A DNA stretch of 64,000 nucleotides from Xestospongia bergquistia (GCA_963965975.1 OZ014416.1:5022001-5086000); one strand, 5' to 3'. Numbered from the stretch's first letter, positions 13,001-28,000 are shown. Made by a program: numbers and translations. Notes: generated by a model not told the origin, from the sequence alone.

Positions 13001-16000
13001 TGTGTACCTAGGTTTTAGGAAGATTGGGTTAGGAAAACTTTTAATATAATAGGCCCACTAGCCAATGTAAGGCAAGCAATCCGTAACAAAACTTAAATAT
13101 CTCATTCAAGTTTTGCAATATCTAAGGTGCCGCGGTCCCTCTACTATCACTAATGGGACCCATACACAGACCCACCGAGACGGCCCAGGGAAATGTGTAC
13201 GCGTGCGCTTGACGCGTAAAGCGCGCCGCGCAAATTTTGATAATTAAGGTTATGGAGGCGTGGTTTTCAACAAGTCATTAATTATCACATATTTCACGTC
13301 TTGCAAATCGTTATTACAACCACGTGTGAAGTAACTAAAGGTAAGCTGTTGTCAAGTATGTCAATTCTTTTACTTACATGGCTCTGTCTGGCTGTCTTCT
13401 ATATTGATTAAACTTTTAATCGCAAGTGATCAATGCAATAAAGTAGTTTAAGTTCGAAATACAACTTTGATTGTTGAATTGAGCAATGTTGAGATCTCGT
13501 TATAAGACTTACAAAAACTACAAGACCACTGGCCATCAATTCTATCCGAATCAAAACTAGTTGCAAATCAGTAGGAATAACAGAAGAGCTCCCATCAAAA
13601 AGAAAATCTAAAAGGAAGCTATTCCATGATAATGACAAGTCTGATCATTATTCTGAAAGTGAAAAGGTGAAGCAATGCAAATAAAGGAACCAGCTTTGAA
13701 CTTGAGGTTTTTTTAAAAGTTTTTAGATGCTCTCATTCTTGGCAAAAGAGGATGACCAATAACAAAATCATTACAAAGTTCATTTTGAAGTTTTGCTGTC
13801 AAGTAACGAATTTTATTACACCTCTGTGTTGTAAGAACACCAAAAGGATAAATTAAAGTATTATCTACAGTAAATGAATACCCATATACAAATTTAACAG
13901 GAAGGGAGAGTGAATGCCAATCATAACAAATACATATTGCATCTCTATAGTCATGCACCTTTTTAAAGATGAAAGTCATGTTCCTGAATGGTCAAAGCTG
14001 ATAATCAGGAAGAAATTTCCCTCTCCATGGCAATTAACATCCTTCAAATATTGACAATCAATAGGTAGTGTATTATGAAGGTCACAAGCAAGATGGGTAA
14101 ACTCCTGAGCAGTAGTTGTCTTCAGATTTTTCTTCATGTCTTGTTGTTCTAACTGAATCTTAATTGGAAAACACTTGGTCTGATTGAACACTAAATGTAC
14201 AGGAGGAGGTGTCACCTGAGAAGATGCTCTGTATTGTAAAATAGATGATTTATAAATGTTATATACTACCCATGCTTTCAAGATGACTGGAAAGGGTATA
14301 TCAAATCTCAGAGCATCCTTACCACACAACTGTGGAATTAGTCCAGATTGGATAATTCTTCATAGATCCTGAATATTATGACAAGTTCTGAAAAAATAAG
14401 TCCACATATCAAACATATCATGAATAAGAGCACTGCAGGCTGCCTGAGGGTACATTTTAGCAATATCTAACATGCTTCTGAATTCAGTAATTTAATTATT
14501 AATGAATGATATTGTTCACTTAACAATATATTTGGTACCAATTGGACAACCCAAAACATTTCTACCATCAGAAGTAATTGAAACATCTGTGAATTCAAAG
14601 AGTGGACTTGCTGTCACGAGAAAGTCCTCCTTCACCTACAGCTAATTCTTAAAAGGATTAGGATATGTTTCTTTGAAGAGCATCACAATGAAGATTCCTC
14701 AGGAGATATCAATGAATTCAACGACAAAGGACTATCAATATTCCTTCGAGGCTTGTTAAGGCGTCTATGAGCTGCATGCCTTAACTCTTTCTCAAGCATT
14801 AAATGAGACAATGAAGATAGAAGAATGTCCCCATTAAAATTATTAGGCCCAGCTGATATCACCTTTTTTTGGATAGAGCAACATTCAAATAAAGTTCATT
14901 AAAGGTACTGTTTACCCCACAGCTATAGTTAACAAGAGCAGAACTCTCAATATATGCTGAAAATATTTTGGTGAATTCCTTAACAATGGTTTTATCAACA
15001 CTACCTAAGGGACCTTGAATAGATTCCTTGTTGAGTAAACAGCTCCAGCATAACAAGACTAAATTGAATCAATACACTCATCACTTGAAATTTCTACCAT
15101 AATGAAAGATGGCTCAGGACAGAAGCAGGACCAGCACTGACAAACAACTCACTGTTAATGTTCCATATCTGACAAAAGATTAGATTATTTCTCACCCAAA
15201 ATGTCTGGAGAGTGTCCAACAGCATTAAAAATTAAAAATTCATTAGAAATTAAGCAAGTATCATCAGAGACAGCAGCTGTTCAAGAAGAGTGAGCAAAGC
15301 CATTATCTTGAATAGCAGAATTGATAATTGCAGGACAGAGAACACTAGAGGTAGATATTTGTGTAATAGAAACAGGAAGAAAAACAACATGGCAAAAACA
15401 TCCACTTTTAGCAGAAACATAGCCTTTATATAGCCCTCAATTGTTGCAGGTGCAGCAAGCTGTTATCTTCATCTCACATGAAATTACCATCTTATGCATT
15501 TACCCATCATGTGCATGATAAGAGCTGCTAAATTAGGTGCTCCCCCACAAAGAGAAGTAACCTGTATTAGCAATAACTCAGTAACAACTAAGTAACTAAT
15601 GTAAATTAATAGTTAATGTCTAATTTCTGAGGAAATATAGTCTTTTTAGTAATTTAGTGTATTGTTGAGCTAATTCTGTTGCCTTGTCAGTTACAAAATA
15701 GTGTAATCCTATTCAGGTTATATCTTTTGTTTTCATTACCATTTCCAACTTAACTATCAATGTTGAAAAAGATAATACTTCCAGCCACTATTTTTTTATT
15801 GTTCAAGTTATTGATCTCATGACATGATGATAATTGAATTATTGTTATGATGTTGTATACGATTTTACAACAGCAATAAATGAAAACATACATTTTATTC
15901 TCTTTGTTATATAAAGTGATATATTATAATACATTGTAATATAACTGATATATGTACATTAATATAGAGAGGTAGATCAGGTGAATAGTATCAGCCAAAG

Positions 16001-16067
16001 GCTGTCAGCCCTCCTGGCTATGGCACTAATGGCAGCTCAACTTTCAAAGAAAGAGCAAGAAAGAATT
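10004..16067 (+). CDS. Exons 1-5: helical N-terminal region of the ankyrin-ROCO protein
   Basis: Exon 1 (10,004-10,246) opens MMYGLLNLVEGLGDLFSSIS. The next exons give AELQKIKASGKMIED, then RSKVLNETRVSSDVIVSL, then ELIDIINLVDVEQTKYRKDQ and, after a 4.9-kb intron, EVDQVNSISQRLSALLAMAL. Together about 170 residues are predicted to be mostly amphipathic helix; I do not recognise a named domain. The exon set was chosen because phases run 0, 2, 0, 1, 0 without a stop. Without the small exon at 10,472-10,523 the frame breaks at exon 4. A stop lies upstream in frame at 9,932, so the first or second ATG at 10,004/10,007 is the natural start unless a further 5' exon exists. Confidence 0.6.
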
Positions 16068-19000
16068 GTAAGTATATTATCAAGTTATCCAGTATACTAC
16101 ATGTGTTAGTGTACAATTAATGTATTACTTTTTATATGATAAATATGATGATGTAGTAAGTGAGCACCGGCGTATTTACGCGTGTAGGAGCCGCACGCGT
16201 AGCTAAATTTTAAAGTCCAAATTAATAATCATAAATTATTCATAGCACACTTTAGTGTGGTTGCTATGAATATAGTTAAAGTAATAATTATATACCATTG
16301 GGTGTGACCTGATGATTAACCATGAATATTATTATACAATAAGTGTGCACCCAGGCACCCCTCCCCTAGATCCGTTAGTGGTGAGTACTCTAACTCTTAT
16401 AGTAGACTAGTGTCTGGTATTGTTATTACTAGTTGTATCCTTTGTTGTCTAGTTCAAGTGTTATGAAATGAAACTACTGTACAAATATTGTCACTTTGTG
16501 TATTTGACCTGTCCTATAGTGTTATTAGTCTCATATAATACATGTAGTTGTGTATGATTTACTATTTCTAAATGTAATGACTTGTTTTATTATTATATAG
16601 GACAGGAAACTTTGGGAGTCTGCTATAGAGGGAAACGAAGACAAAGTGAAACAATTAATCCAGAATGGAGCCAACTTCAAATCTCGTCATCATCATCATC
16701 ATTATTATAATGTAAGATCTCATTAGTTTATTATCTAGTCTGCTATTATTTGTATATACTAACTACATTAATGTAATTAATTCAAAATATGTAGATTTAA
16801 TGAGTATTAATTGTGTTTAGCTGTGTTTGTATTGTGTATACACAGATATGTAATTAGATTTATTTCATATATTATAATGTCTTTGTTCATCATATAGATT
16901 TTTGTTGAACCTCCTACAACACCTCATACTATAGCTCACATCAAAGGTCATGACATAATAGTAGGTCTTCTTGAAAATGCAGGAGCTACTCCTGATTATG
17001 TAAGTGTATACAAGTATAGTATGTAGTTGATGTCAATATTTATAATTACTAGAATACTTGTTTGTTATATTGATATCATGTACATGTACATACTTGTATA
17101 CTACATGAAAATGTCTCCTAGTTATTATCAAGTCCTAATACACATATCAATACATATATTGTTTATGTCTAGTTTTCTCCATACTACCTTTCTTATCCCT
17201 AGCTACTAATTATAGCATTAGTTTAAACCATATAATATCACACTAATGTACAGTATACAGTGTCAGTAATTACCTTCATATAACATCTGCAAAAGAAACT
17301 GTCACAGATTGACTAAACAATTACATATCACAGTAGCCTCACCCACATTCATTCCTCACATGTATTTTAAATTATAACTATAATACTACTAACTTTAATG
17401 ATATATTGTAGTACACAGTAAACATGCTTTGTTACCTTATCTTACATCTTGTTAGAAGACTAAATTTATTCCATATCAATATCAGGAGCTGTTCATATAA
17501 CAGACACAATATTAATTTTAATAGAGATCCTATCATTCCATCTACATTTAGAATAATATGTAGTCATCTTTGAGATTTAGTACAAAGTATTCAGTAAAGC
17601 TGATAGACTTGTGTCAAACATTTATACAATAATTATTAGAAGAATACATGTATATATAAAGAACTGGGAAATTAATTAGTGGTTTGTTGTACTAGTCACA
17701 ATTATATGTAATTAAACTCAACACTTGTATATACTGTTGTATTTATTATGATGTATATTATCTGTATTTACTTGCTATGATTTATTAGAATGAAATTATG
17801 TTAGCAGCTGCTGCAAGAGGACTAGTAGACATAGTGAAAGAAACTATTCAAAAGGAGACAAATGTAAATTATCAGGACAAAGATGAAGTAAGTTATTATC
17901 TTATAATAATAAACGATTGTTTACTAGTAATAGATAGTTTTGTTGTCATTAATTTGATAATTACAAGTTTGTAGACAAGTTTTAGTTTGTTAATTATTAA
18001 ATATTATTTATTATTGAAGTTTTAGGTATAGCTATATATCTAAAAAAAGTAAATAAAAAGCATTTTCTAAAAATAAAGTAAACTTAGTGATGAGTAACAT
18101 CATTCCAATACAGAGAATACAAACAAGACAGTAGGAATGACAAATCCATTTTCCCTACATTATAGCATAGTCATGCAATGCAAGAATATATCACTGATAC
18201 TTTTTAAGTGATTTAAATATAATTGGTTAATAACTTAATATCCTAAATTGTTTGTGCCAACTGTGCTATTATGTAGAGATAATGCAGTCACTATCCTTAC
18301 TAATCCTAGTCTATGAAAGATGCTAGAGTTCTTTCTATGAACATTCTATCAGCTTTATTGTTTCCATTACAAGGCTAACTAATGTTTCAGATGTTTTCTT
18401 GTTGTGTTGTACATAGAAGTTTGGACATATACTTGTGACACCTTGTCTACACAGACAACAGTATGTCAGTATAGATTTCTCTGTGTATTCATAGTACACT
18501 TTTAAAACTCACCTATATAGATAAGAGGTTACAACCCACAAGCCACAAATAAATTTTAATTTTATCAGTTATATCCATATATGGAAATACATATAGCTGT
18601 AATTTCAATAACAGCTAATTATGAAGTTATATGCTCCTTCATGATGCTCATGTACTTCTGATAATAAACAGCAATTATTCTCAATGTCATTCTCTACTAT
18701 CCACTATTAGGATATGAATATTATCAGTCATAGTTTTAGTAATATTCCTAATAATATAAAGAGAGTTAGTTGCTAATTCGATTAGGTTTTGAGATAATCA
18801 TTGTATATTATAATAACCACAATGTAAACAAAAGATATACTTCTAGTAAAACCTCTAACATTCCCTTTTATGACAAATAACTTGTAATGTTGTTATGATA
18901 TAGATATTGTCACTGTAATGTAACTGATTGACTTTATACATTCATCTACTGTAGTGTTGAATAGTTATTAATAATTAATTTGTAGCCACATTATTTACTG

Positions 19001-22000
19001 TTTATTCTTTCTATAGAATCATTGGACTGCTTTGCATTATGCTTCACTGGCAGGACACAATGAGGCAGTCAAGTTACTATTAACAACTAAGGCAGACCCC
19101 AATATTTGTGACAAAGTTTGTATTATGCATAGAGATGTTTCCTATTCCATGTAGTTGTGTATTGTGTTCACTCCATGTACATGTATGTAATACTACTAGT
19201 ATGTATTATATCAGTACAGGATATTATAATAATATATATGTACATGTACATCACTAAACATAATATAGACAACCTAGCTAAGAGATTATAGCACACAAGC
19301 TATAAAAAACATTAAACACTTCTCAGTAATATCCATTTCACAGTGCCTCAAAACAAGGTCATCTTATGATGGCCGAGTTACATTTACACAATGATATGAT
19401 GCTGATCCTAATATTCATGTATTGTGCGTAGTTTGTATTTTATTTGTTGTCTCTACTACATGTACATATATGTAGTACTACTTGTCTAGTAGGACATGAT
19501 ATATACCCTTGATAAAAGGCCAGTGTGTTAGGTACAGTTGAAATAGCTTTAAATAGTCAAAGGTGTTATGGAAGCATAAATTGTAACCTTCTATAATATT
19601 GTATTTATTTTTCTTTATATTTTGGAAATGTCAATAAACTTCTCTAAATTAATGATTTTAATTCCATTGACCTAGTCAAGATTATATTTGATACCTGTAG
19701 TTTGATTACTACTCCTTGTTTGACTTTACTACTTACTATATAATGGATTCCAGTATATTTATTGTCAGTTCATTTGTGATAAAGGGAGCAATATATTAGC
19801 AATATCTCTATAGTCTAGTTGATATGTTATTGACACTCACACAACAACTCTCCAATTTATAGTATATGTAACTAATATCATACATAATGTTTGCTTTAAT
19901 TTAACACACTACAGTTACAATTTGTAATAGATGTTGTTATTCTTTTAGTAATAATTATATATGTAAGTATATTGTAGGAAATCATAGTATGGAATAGAAT
20001 CCTTTAAACATTGTAGTAATTGTTAAATAATATAATCTCATTTTATAGTTGGGACATAGTCCACTTCATATAGCATACTGGAATAATAATCATAACATTG
20101 TTAACCTCTTGTGCTCTTTTGGAGCAAGAGCTATGGACCAAGTTAGAAGTGTAAGTGATAAATATAATAATATATCTACAGTATATGATGACATGGACAT
20201 AGTGATCTTACATGTTATGATATATTATAAACATGACCTAATTATATGTGGGTACATGTCACAGTTATAATGCATTATTTATTTTAACAGGATGACTTAC
20301 TTTTGACTTCAGCTGAAAATGGTGATATAGAAAATGTAAATGTAGCACTTACATCAGGTGCTAATGTCAATGTTCGTCATGGTGTCAAGGTTAGTATACT
20401 TATTATATTATATTTATTGTTAGTAGTACTTGTGGTCTGTTAGTACTTTAAAGTACTACTATAAAGGTGGGTTCACAAAACTACACTTGTATATGTGTCA
20501 TGTATTCTTAGTTTTGTGTTACATAATGTAGCATTATTGCTGTTCATATAAACAAGAGGAGGTATGTAAACTGAAACTCCACCCTTGTTATTACTCTATA
20601 AACTCCTAAAATGGGGACTGAAGTGTTGTTTGCTTGCTTTGTTTTACAGATGATAAAGAAGGCAATAGAAATGACTAAAAAAGTGGGTGTGTCCTATACT
20701 TACTCAACGGCTGCAACAAGGAGAGTTTCACAATTTGCTTTAAGAAATGTGCCTGGCTGGCCATTTTCTTCCATGCATTTTCTCTTGCATCATTGTAGCT
20801 TTTGCTAGATACTTGCCATAAGTAAAGGAAACAGCAAACATCCTCAATAACCTTCAAAGAAGTCTCTATATTAGAAATTGTAAAATAAAATGTCACCAGT
20901 ACTACCTACTATTATAGTTATTTAAACAGTTGATAACCTTTACCTTTTTCATTTTAAACAAGAGGGAATTAGTGTTCTATTAGTTTGAAGTTTGTTCATT
21001 AGGAACAGAAAACATTGACAATTGTCTACTATCAGAATTTGAATATTATCAGTCATAGCTTTAATAATACTAATAGTAGACTAATATCTTCACCTTGCCG
21101 CTGCAAATTAGTAGTGTATGTAAGTAGTATACATACCACATACAACAGATCATAAATTACATATTTGTGGTGTTATTCTTATATTACATGAAAATAAAAG
21201 CCCACGTGTCTGTGTGTATAAAGTTGATTTTCTTTTCTTATAAGAACAAATTTATTAACTACAGTAGTATAGTACTTTTGTCTATATCTATATGATTAAC
21301 GTTTTACAGTTAGTATGAATTTCTGACCATACTGTGTTCTCTCTTTAAACAGCAGCCATTTTATTGATTAATAAATTCACGATATCACATTCCTCATGGT
21401 CAATGCCATCTCGTATACTTTGCTTGTGGAAAGTACAGCAAGTCTTGTTCTTGTGGGTCCTATCATACACTTGACTTTTAAATTTAGAATTTAGTCTAAT
21501 TTGAAAGTTATGATAATTTTTTTACCAGCAAGGTGAACTCAAACATACCTTAGTAGGGTTCAGTTTTATTGTCTGTTATAATAACCACAATGTAAAAAAA
21601 CGTACTAGTAAAATTTAAAGCTGTCATTACTGTAACAAATAATTTGTATGTTATGATTTAATACTGTCACTATGATGTAACTGATTGTCTTCATACTAAC
21701 TATTTATTATTTCTATAGTATCATCAGACTGCTTTGCATTATGCTTCAAGTGCAGGACACATTGAGATAGTCCAGTTACTCTTAACAGCTAAGGCAGATC
21801 CCAATATTTGTGACAAGGTTTGTATTATGTCTAGCTAGAGATGGTTCCTATTCCATGTACTTGTGTATTGTGTTCACTCCATGTACATGTATGTAATACT
21901 ACTAGTATGTATTATATCAGTACAGGATATTATAATAATATACATGTACATGTACATCACTAAACATAACACAGAAAACCTAGCTAAGAGGTTATAGCCC

Positions 22001-25000
22001 ACAAGCTATAAAGACATTAAACACTTATTAGTTGATTCCATACATGGAAATAGATATAACCTTGATTTCAATAACAATTAGATATGGTAGTTGTATATTC
22101 TTTTACAACAGTAATGTGTCCCTGATAGCACACAGGGCAAAACCAACCTATATCCACTATTAGGATATGAATATCATCAGTCATATTATTATTAATATTA
22201 AATATTGGGCAGGTATAACATCTTGACTGTATTGCTTTGCTTCAGTCTTGACATTTTTAGACATTGAGCTATTATTTTAAAGAGTAAATACTTTAAACAG
22301 TCTAAGGATATAATTATAAATTAAGATTGTTTTAGATAATAAAAGTAGCAAGCCAAGTATTTTGAAACTTAGACTATAGGTAGTCAATACTTAATTTTCT
22401 TAGTTTCATTGTTAATGTATACAAGTACTGTATTATCAAAGATACATTAACATAACGTATGTACATGGAGTGAATACATCATTAGCTCATAAAGGGTTTT
22501 TAGAAACTTTTGTTTACTAGTATCTTAATGATTATCAAAGTTGTATATGAACATTTTATAAAACATTCTATAAACTGACCACACAGTGACTATAATATAT
22601 GTAAAAGTTATTCAAAAGATTTTACCACAAGAAGATGGAAATGTAGCAATAGTATACAGATACAACAAAGTCATGACTTTATCTCTGTACTCATATATTT
22701 TCAATTGCCACTAACTTCATAACAAGCATATGTAATTCTACATGTACCATCTATGAATAATTCCCTTTAATATTCTTTAAATAACACTACTAATGTGTGA
22801 CTATTTGTAATGTAAATTTTATAGAATCAGGAGACTGATTGCACAGTGGTTTAAAGCAAGGTCATCTTATGATGGCCGAGTTAGGTTTACACAATGATAT
22901 GATGCTGATCCTAATATTTATGCATTGTGTGTAGTTTGTATTTTATTTATTGTCTCTACTACATGTACATATATGTAGTACTACCTGTCTAGTAGGACTT
23001 GATAAAAGGCCAGTGTGTTAGGTACAGTTGAAATAGCTTTAAATAGTTAATGATGCTATGGAAACATAAATTATAACCTTCTGTAATATTGTGTTTATTT
23101 TTCTCTATATTTTGGAAATGTCAATAAACTTCTCTAAATTAATGATTTTAATCCCAATGACTTAATCAAGATTATATTTGATACCTGTAGTTTGATTACT
23201 ACTTCTTGTTTGACTTTACTGCTTACTATATATTGGATTCCAGTATGTTTATTGTCAGTTCATTTGTGATAAAGGGAACAATATATTAGCAATGTCTCTA
23301 TAGTCTAGTTGATGTGTTATTGACACTCACACAACAACTGTCCAATTTATAGTATATGTAACTTATATCATACATAATGTTTGCTTTAATTTAACACACT
23401 AATATTGTAATTTATAATAGTTTTTATTTTTTTAATAATGATTATATGTAGGTATATTGTATGAAGTCATAGTATATAATATTGTATTAATTTGTTATAT
23501 AATATATCTCATTTTATAGTGGGGACATACTCCAGTACATATTGCATATTGGAATAATTTATATAACATTCGTGAGCTCTTATGTTCTTTTAGAGGAGAT
23601 ATGGACCAAGTGAGAAATGTAAGTGATAAATATAATAATATATTTACTGTATATAATAACATGGACATAGTGACCTTACATGTTATGATATATTATAAAC
23701 ATGACCTAATTATATGTGGGTACATGTCACAGTTATAATATATTATTTATTTTAACAGGATGACTTACTTTTGGCTTCAGCTGAAAATGGTGATATACAT
23801 AATGTAAATGTAGCACTTACATCAGGTGCTAATGTCAATGTTCATCATGGTGATTTATCGAAGGTTAGTATACTTATTATATTATATGTATTGTTAGTAG
23901 TACTTGTGTTCTGTTAGTACATACTTTAAAGTACTACTATAAAAGGTGAGTTTACAAAACTACACTTGTGTATGTGTCATGTTGTGTTCTTAGTGTTGTG
24001 TTACACAGCTTCATTGCTGTTCATATAAACAGTGGAAACATGTAAACAAAAACTCCACCCTTGTCATTACTTTATAAACTCTATTACTGCAAAATGGTGA
24101 CTGAAGTGTTGTTGCTTGCTTTGCTTTACAGATGATAAAGAAGGCAATAGAAATGAATAACAATGTGGGTGTGTCCTATATTTACTCAACATATGCAACA
24201 AGGAGAGTTTCAAATTTGCTTTAAGAAATGTACCAGGCTGGCCATTTTCTTCCATGCATTTTCTTTTGCATCATTATAGCTTTTGCTAGATACTTGCTGT
24301 GAAGTTTGCAACTCAACAACAACAACAACTCTCTTTTAAACAAAATGTATATACTAATCAAAATCATGAATATTATAATTCAAGTACAAAGTGCAAAGTC
24401 CAAGGGATACTACATCTCCCCCCAGTTCTGGTGGACACAGTTCAACCAGACTCCATATTGGTCAGGTGGTTTTGACTGTCTCGAACTTCTCCTTAGTTGA
24501 GATGTATCACTGGAAGTAGTAAACTGAGTAATGGATGTCTCATCTCTACTCGAGTGCTCATCTTGACTTGGAAGTCTGTTTAAGTCACGTCTATTTTTTC
24601 TGACAACTCCTGTTGATATTTGAACTTGGTATTATCTTGGTCCTTGTTCATTATCCACCTCTCCAGAAATTCCTTGATCAAATATCCAGACTTCATCTCC
24701 AGGTTCTAAAATACATTGTTCATGCAGATGTCTTACACTCATACACTTCTTCTTTCTCCTCCCTTGCTGAATTTCCTTTTTCCATTTCTGTAGTGTTGGG
24801 TCTTTCTCTTGATGTTCCTTTATCTCAGTTAATCTTCTATCTGTTGCTGGCAGATTGCTCACTATAAGATTGATATATGCTTCTGCCTCTTCTTGTAATT
24901 CAGAAATTCCAGTGTTTGGTAATGGTGATCTTGATAGGAAATCAACAGTATTCAGTTATTTTCCAGGAATGTGTTTAATGTCATATTGGTATCTCATCAT

Positions 25001-28000
25001 CCGGAGATGAAATCTTTGTATTCTTATAGGTAACTTCCAAGTTTTTCGCTGACAGCAAAGAAACTAATGTTTGTGATCTGTTTCTAGTAAAAACGTGGAC
25101 CCCAGAAGGTATTGATTGAGTCTTTCACAGGCCCAAGTCAGTGCTAGTGCCTCTTTTTCTATTTGGGCATATCTTTGTTCACACTCAGTCATAGCTATTG
25201 ATACATATGCAATTAGTCTCGAACTTCCATTTGGTTGTTTCTGACATAACACAGCACCTAGTCCATATGCAGATGCATCAGCAGACATATTGTTTGTCTA
25301 TTTGGTTCAAATAATGCCAAACATTTCTCTGTACATAATGATTCTTTCAATTCTATGAATGCTTTCTCTTGGTTTGGACCCCAATACCACTGCTTCTTAT
25401 TTGAGAGTAGGTCTTGAATTGGCTTAGTTCATTCTGCTAAATGAGGAGAAAACTTGTTCAACTGGTTCAACATCCTTAGGAAACGTGTCGTTTCTGATAC
25501 GTTGGTGGGTCTTGGAACATTTTGAATTGCTCTTGTCTTTTCAGGATCAGGTGATACTCCCTTTTCATTTACGATATGTCCAAGAAAGGAAATCTCTGTA
25601 GCATAAAATTGGCACTTCTCTTTATTGAGTGTCACTCCTTCTCTCTTAAGTTTTCCTAAAACCGTGACAAATTGTCTGTGATGTTCTTCCTCAGTTTTCC
25701 CATATATCAACAGATCATCAATCAGTCCAACTACACCTCACATTCACTTAAAATTTCCAACATCTTTTGAAAAAATTCGGGTGCTGAGGAAATACTGAAT
25801 GGTAGACAATTAAATTTGTAATGTTCAAAGGGTGTTATAAATGTTGTGAGTTTAGATGAATCAGGTGACAGTTCAATCTTCCAAAATCCTGAATTTGCAT
25901 CCAATTTTGAGAAGAATTTTGCATCTCCAATTTGAGCTAAGACGTGGTCAACAGAGGGTAGGATGTGTCTCTCTCTCTTGATGTAACGGTTCAACTTTGT
26001 CAAGTCAACACAGATTCTCACTCAATTGTTCGGTTTTGGCACAACGACCATTCCTGAACACCAGTCAGTTGGTTCATTGATTTTAGAAATCACACCTTTC
26101 CTTTCCATCTTTTCTAATTCACATTTAACTTTTGGTAGCAGAGGGATTGGTACTCTCCTAGGTGCCATAATAGAGTATGGTTTCGCTTCTTCTTCTAACT
26201 CAATCTGGTAACTGCCTTTAATAAATCCTAGTCTGTTAAATAATTCTGGAAATTGTGCCACTATGTCTTCTTTACTTTTGTCTACAGAGTTGACTTCAGA
26301 GATCAAGTTCAGTTTCCAAATAATAGATATTTCAAACCTTCTACGATATATACAGTTTTTTTCACTTCATCATATCCTTTCTTACAGGTTCCCTCAAACC
26401 ATCCACTAACCTTCAACTCATTCTGTCCTGGTCCAACCAGAGGCGTCTTAGTAGAGTGGAGTGGTCCACCATAGTATAGGTCATATGTAATTGATGGGAT
26501 CATGGTAACATCAGCTCCCGTATCTATTTTGAATTTAATCATTCGTCGATTCAGTTTCAGTTTAGTCATCCACTGTTTGATTACGTTTCTTCCAGTAACA
26601 ACTCCCAAAAACTTCCAGTCACTATCAATATTAGAGTTCTCTGAGTCACTTCTTGTCCTAGTTTCAACATTATTAACAGTACTCCTACACAAACGATGAA
26701 AGTGTCCTATCTTATCACATTTAAAGCATTTGGATAGTCTACCTGGGCATGATTCTCTTCCAGTGTTATGGTTCTTTCCACATCTTGTACAAACTGTTTC
26801 TCTTTGATGTGACTGTTGGGCTGGTTTACTGCTGTTAACCAACCAATGGGCAAATCTATTTCTTGTAGAGATTCTCTTTGATCTGTTTTGATAAGTACTT
26901 GTACCGTCTCTGCTGGTATTTCTTCTTATTACCTCAACTTCTTTCTTGTTTCCTTCTCTTAGCTGTGGTTGTTGCTTCCTTACAGCTTCGCTCTCTCTAG
27001 CCATTCTGGCTGCCTTCTCCAGTGTCAGAGTCTTGTCGAGTTGCATTTTCTTGGACAGGGATTGGTTCCTTAACCCCACCACAATTTTGTCTCTAATCAA
27101 TTCATCATTCAATGTTCCATAATCATATTTCGATGCTAAGTTATACAATGCAGTTATGAATGCATCCACTGGTTCACTTTCTTCTTGTCGTCTCATGTTG
27201 AATTTGACTCTCTTGTAGATTACGTTTTTCTTCTTAATGAAGTAGTCGTCAAACTTTTTTTTCACCTTTTCATGACTTTGTAACTGCACTCTTCCTCTTC
27301 AGTCAAACGAAAAGACTGGTATATCATCTGCAGCGTCTCCCATGGAATATATCAAAGTGCTAATTCGGTTCTCTTCTGACTTTCTGTTAAGTTCGGATGA
27401 TTGTCGATGATGATAAGTTCATTGATGACGCAGACAGACAACTTATTGACCGAGCTTTATGTGAACAATCTACAACATGTACAAGCACAAGTGACATTTG
27501 GACTGACTCCAGACAAGAAAAATTAGACATTGCTTCCTTAACAGCTTTGACCCAATTTTCCTACAAAATGTTCTTCCTGACTGACTGTACTTATATTTAA
27601 CATTTGAAGAATATTATAGCTATCATATACTGTATAAATTAGCCTTCAAAACTAGCTACTTACGGTAAAATTTTTTCTTTTATGTCTGCGATAAAACTTC
27701 AATCCTAGTGCCATTTTCATCGCTGATGACACCCAATATACATGTGAACAATTCCAGTGGTCAGTGGCATCCTTATACTTCATTTATACACGATAGAGCT
27801 AACTTCAAAGTATACATTCTGAGGTGATTTTTGAAATTATTAGTAGATACGCAAGTTAAAAGGGATCAATACCGTGCTTGAAATTTTGAGAAATCTGACA
27901 TGTAATAAGGAAGTTACAGTGAAAAAACAAATTGCCAGGTGAACGCAAATGGACTTTAGTTACATTGACAATATAGTTTACTGTCTAATAGTTTATGTAC

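Larger units (their letters stand above)
24298..27400 (-). mobile_element. Ty3/gypsy LTR retrotransposon, 5'-truncated and defective, antisense in intron 14
   Basis: The - strand order is Gag, protease, reverse transcriptase, RNase H and the C-terminal Pol tail, ending in one LTR at 24,298-24,414. The polypurine tract on the - strand is ACTGGGGGGAGA directly before the LTR start TGTAGTATCC. Remains of Gag continue upstream to about 27,400 (for example STLIYSMGDAADD near 27,340) in a shifted frame; no second LTR is present. Frameshifts, an in-frame stop and the loss of the integrase core make it inactive. It lies in the opposite orientation to the host gene, as is usual for tolerated intronic insertions. 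Gene type resembles the K02A2.6-like group common in invertebrates. Confidence 0.9.

Noticed and set aside
20611-20896. Overlapping open frames on both strands, partly repeated at 24,067-24,255
   Set aside because: The copy at 24,100 is shifted and broken, and neither joins an ankyrin exon in phase with a normal repeat. Treated as duplicated intron.
27397-27600. 67-codon + strand open frame
   Set aside because: It starts in the antisense of Gag debris; the rest has no known family and no duplicate.
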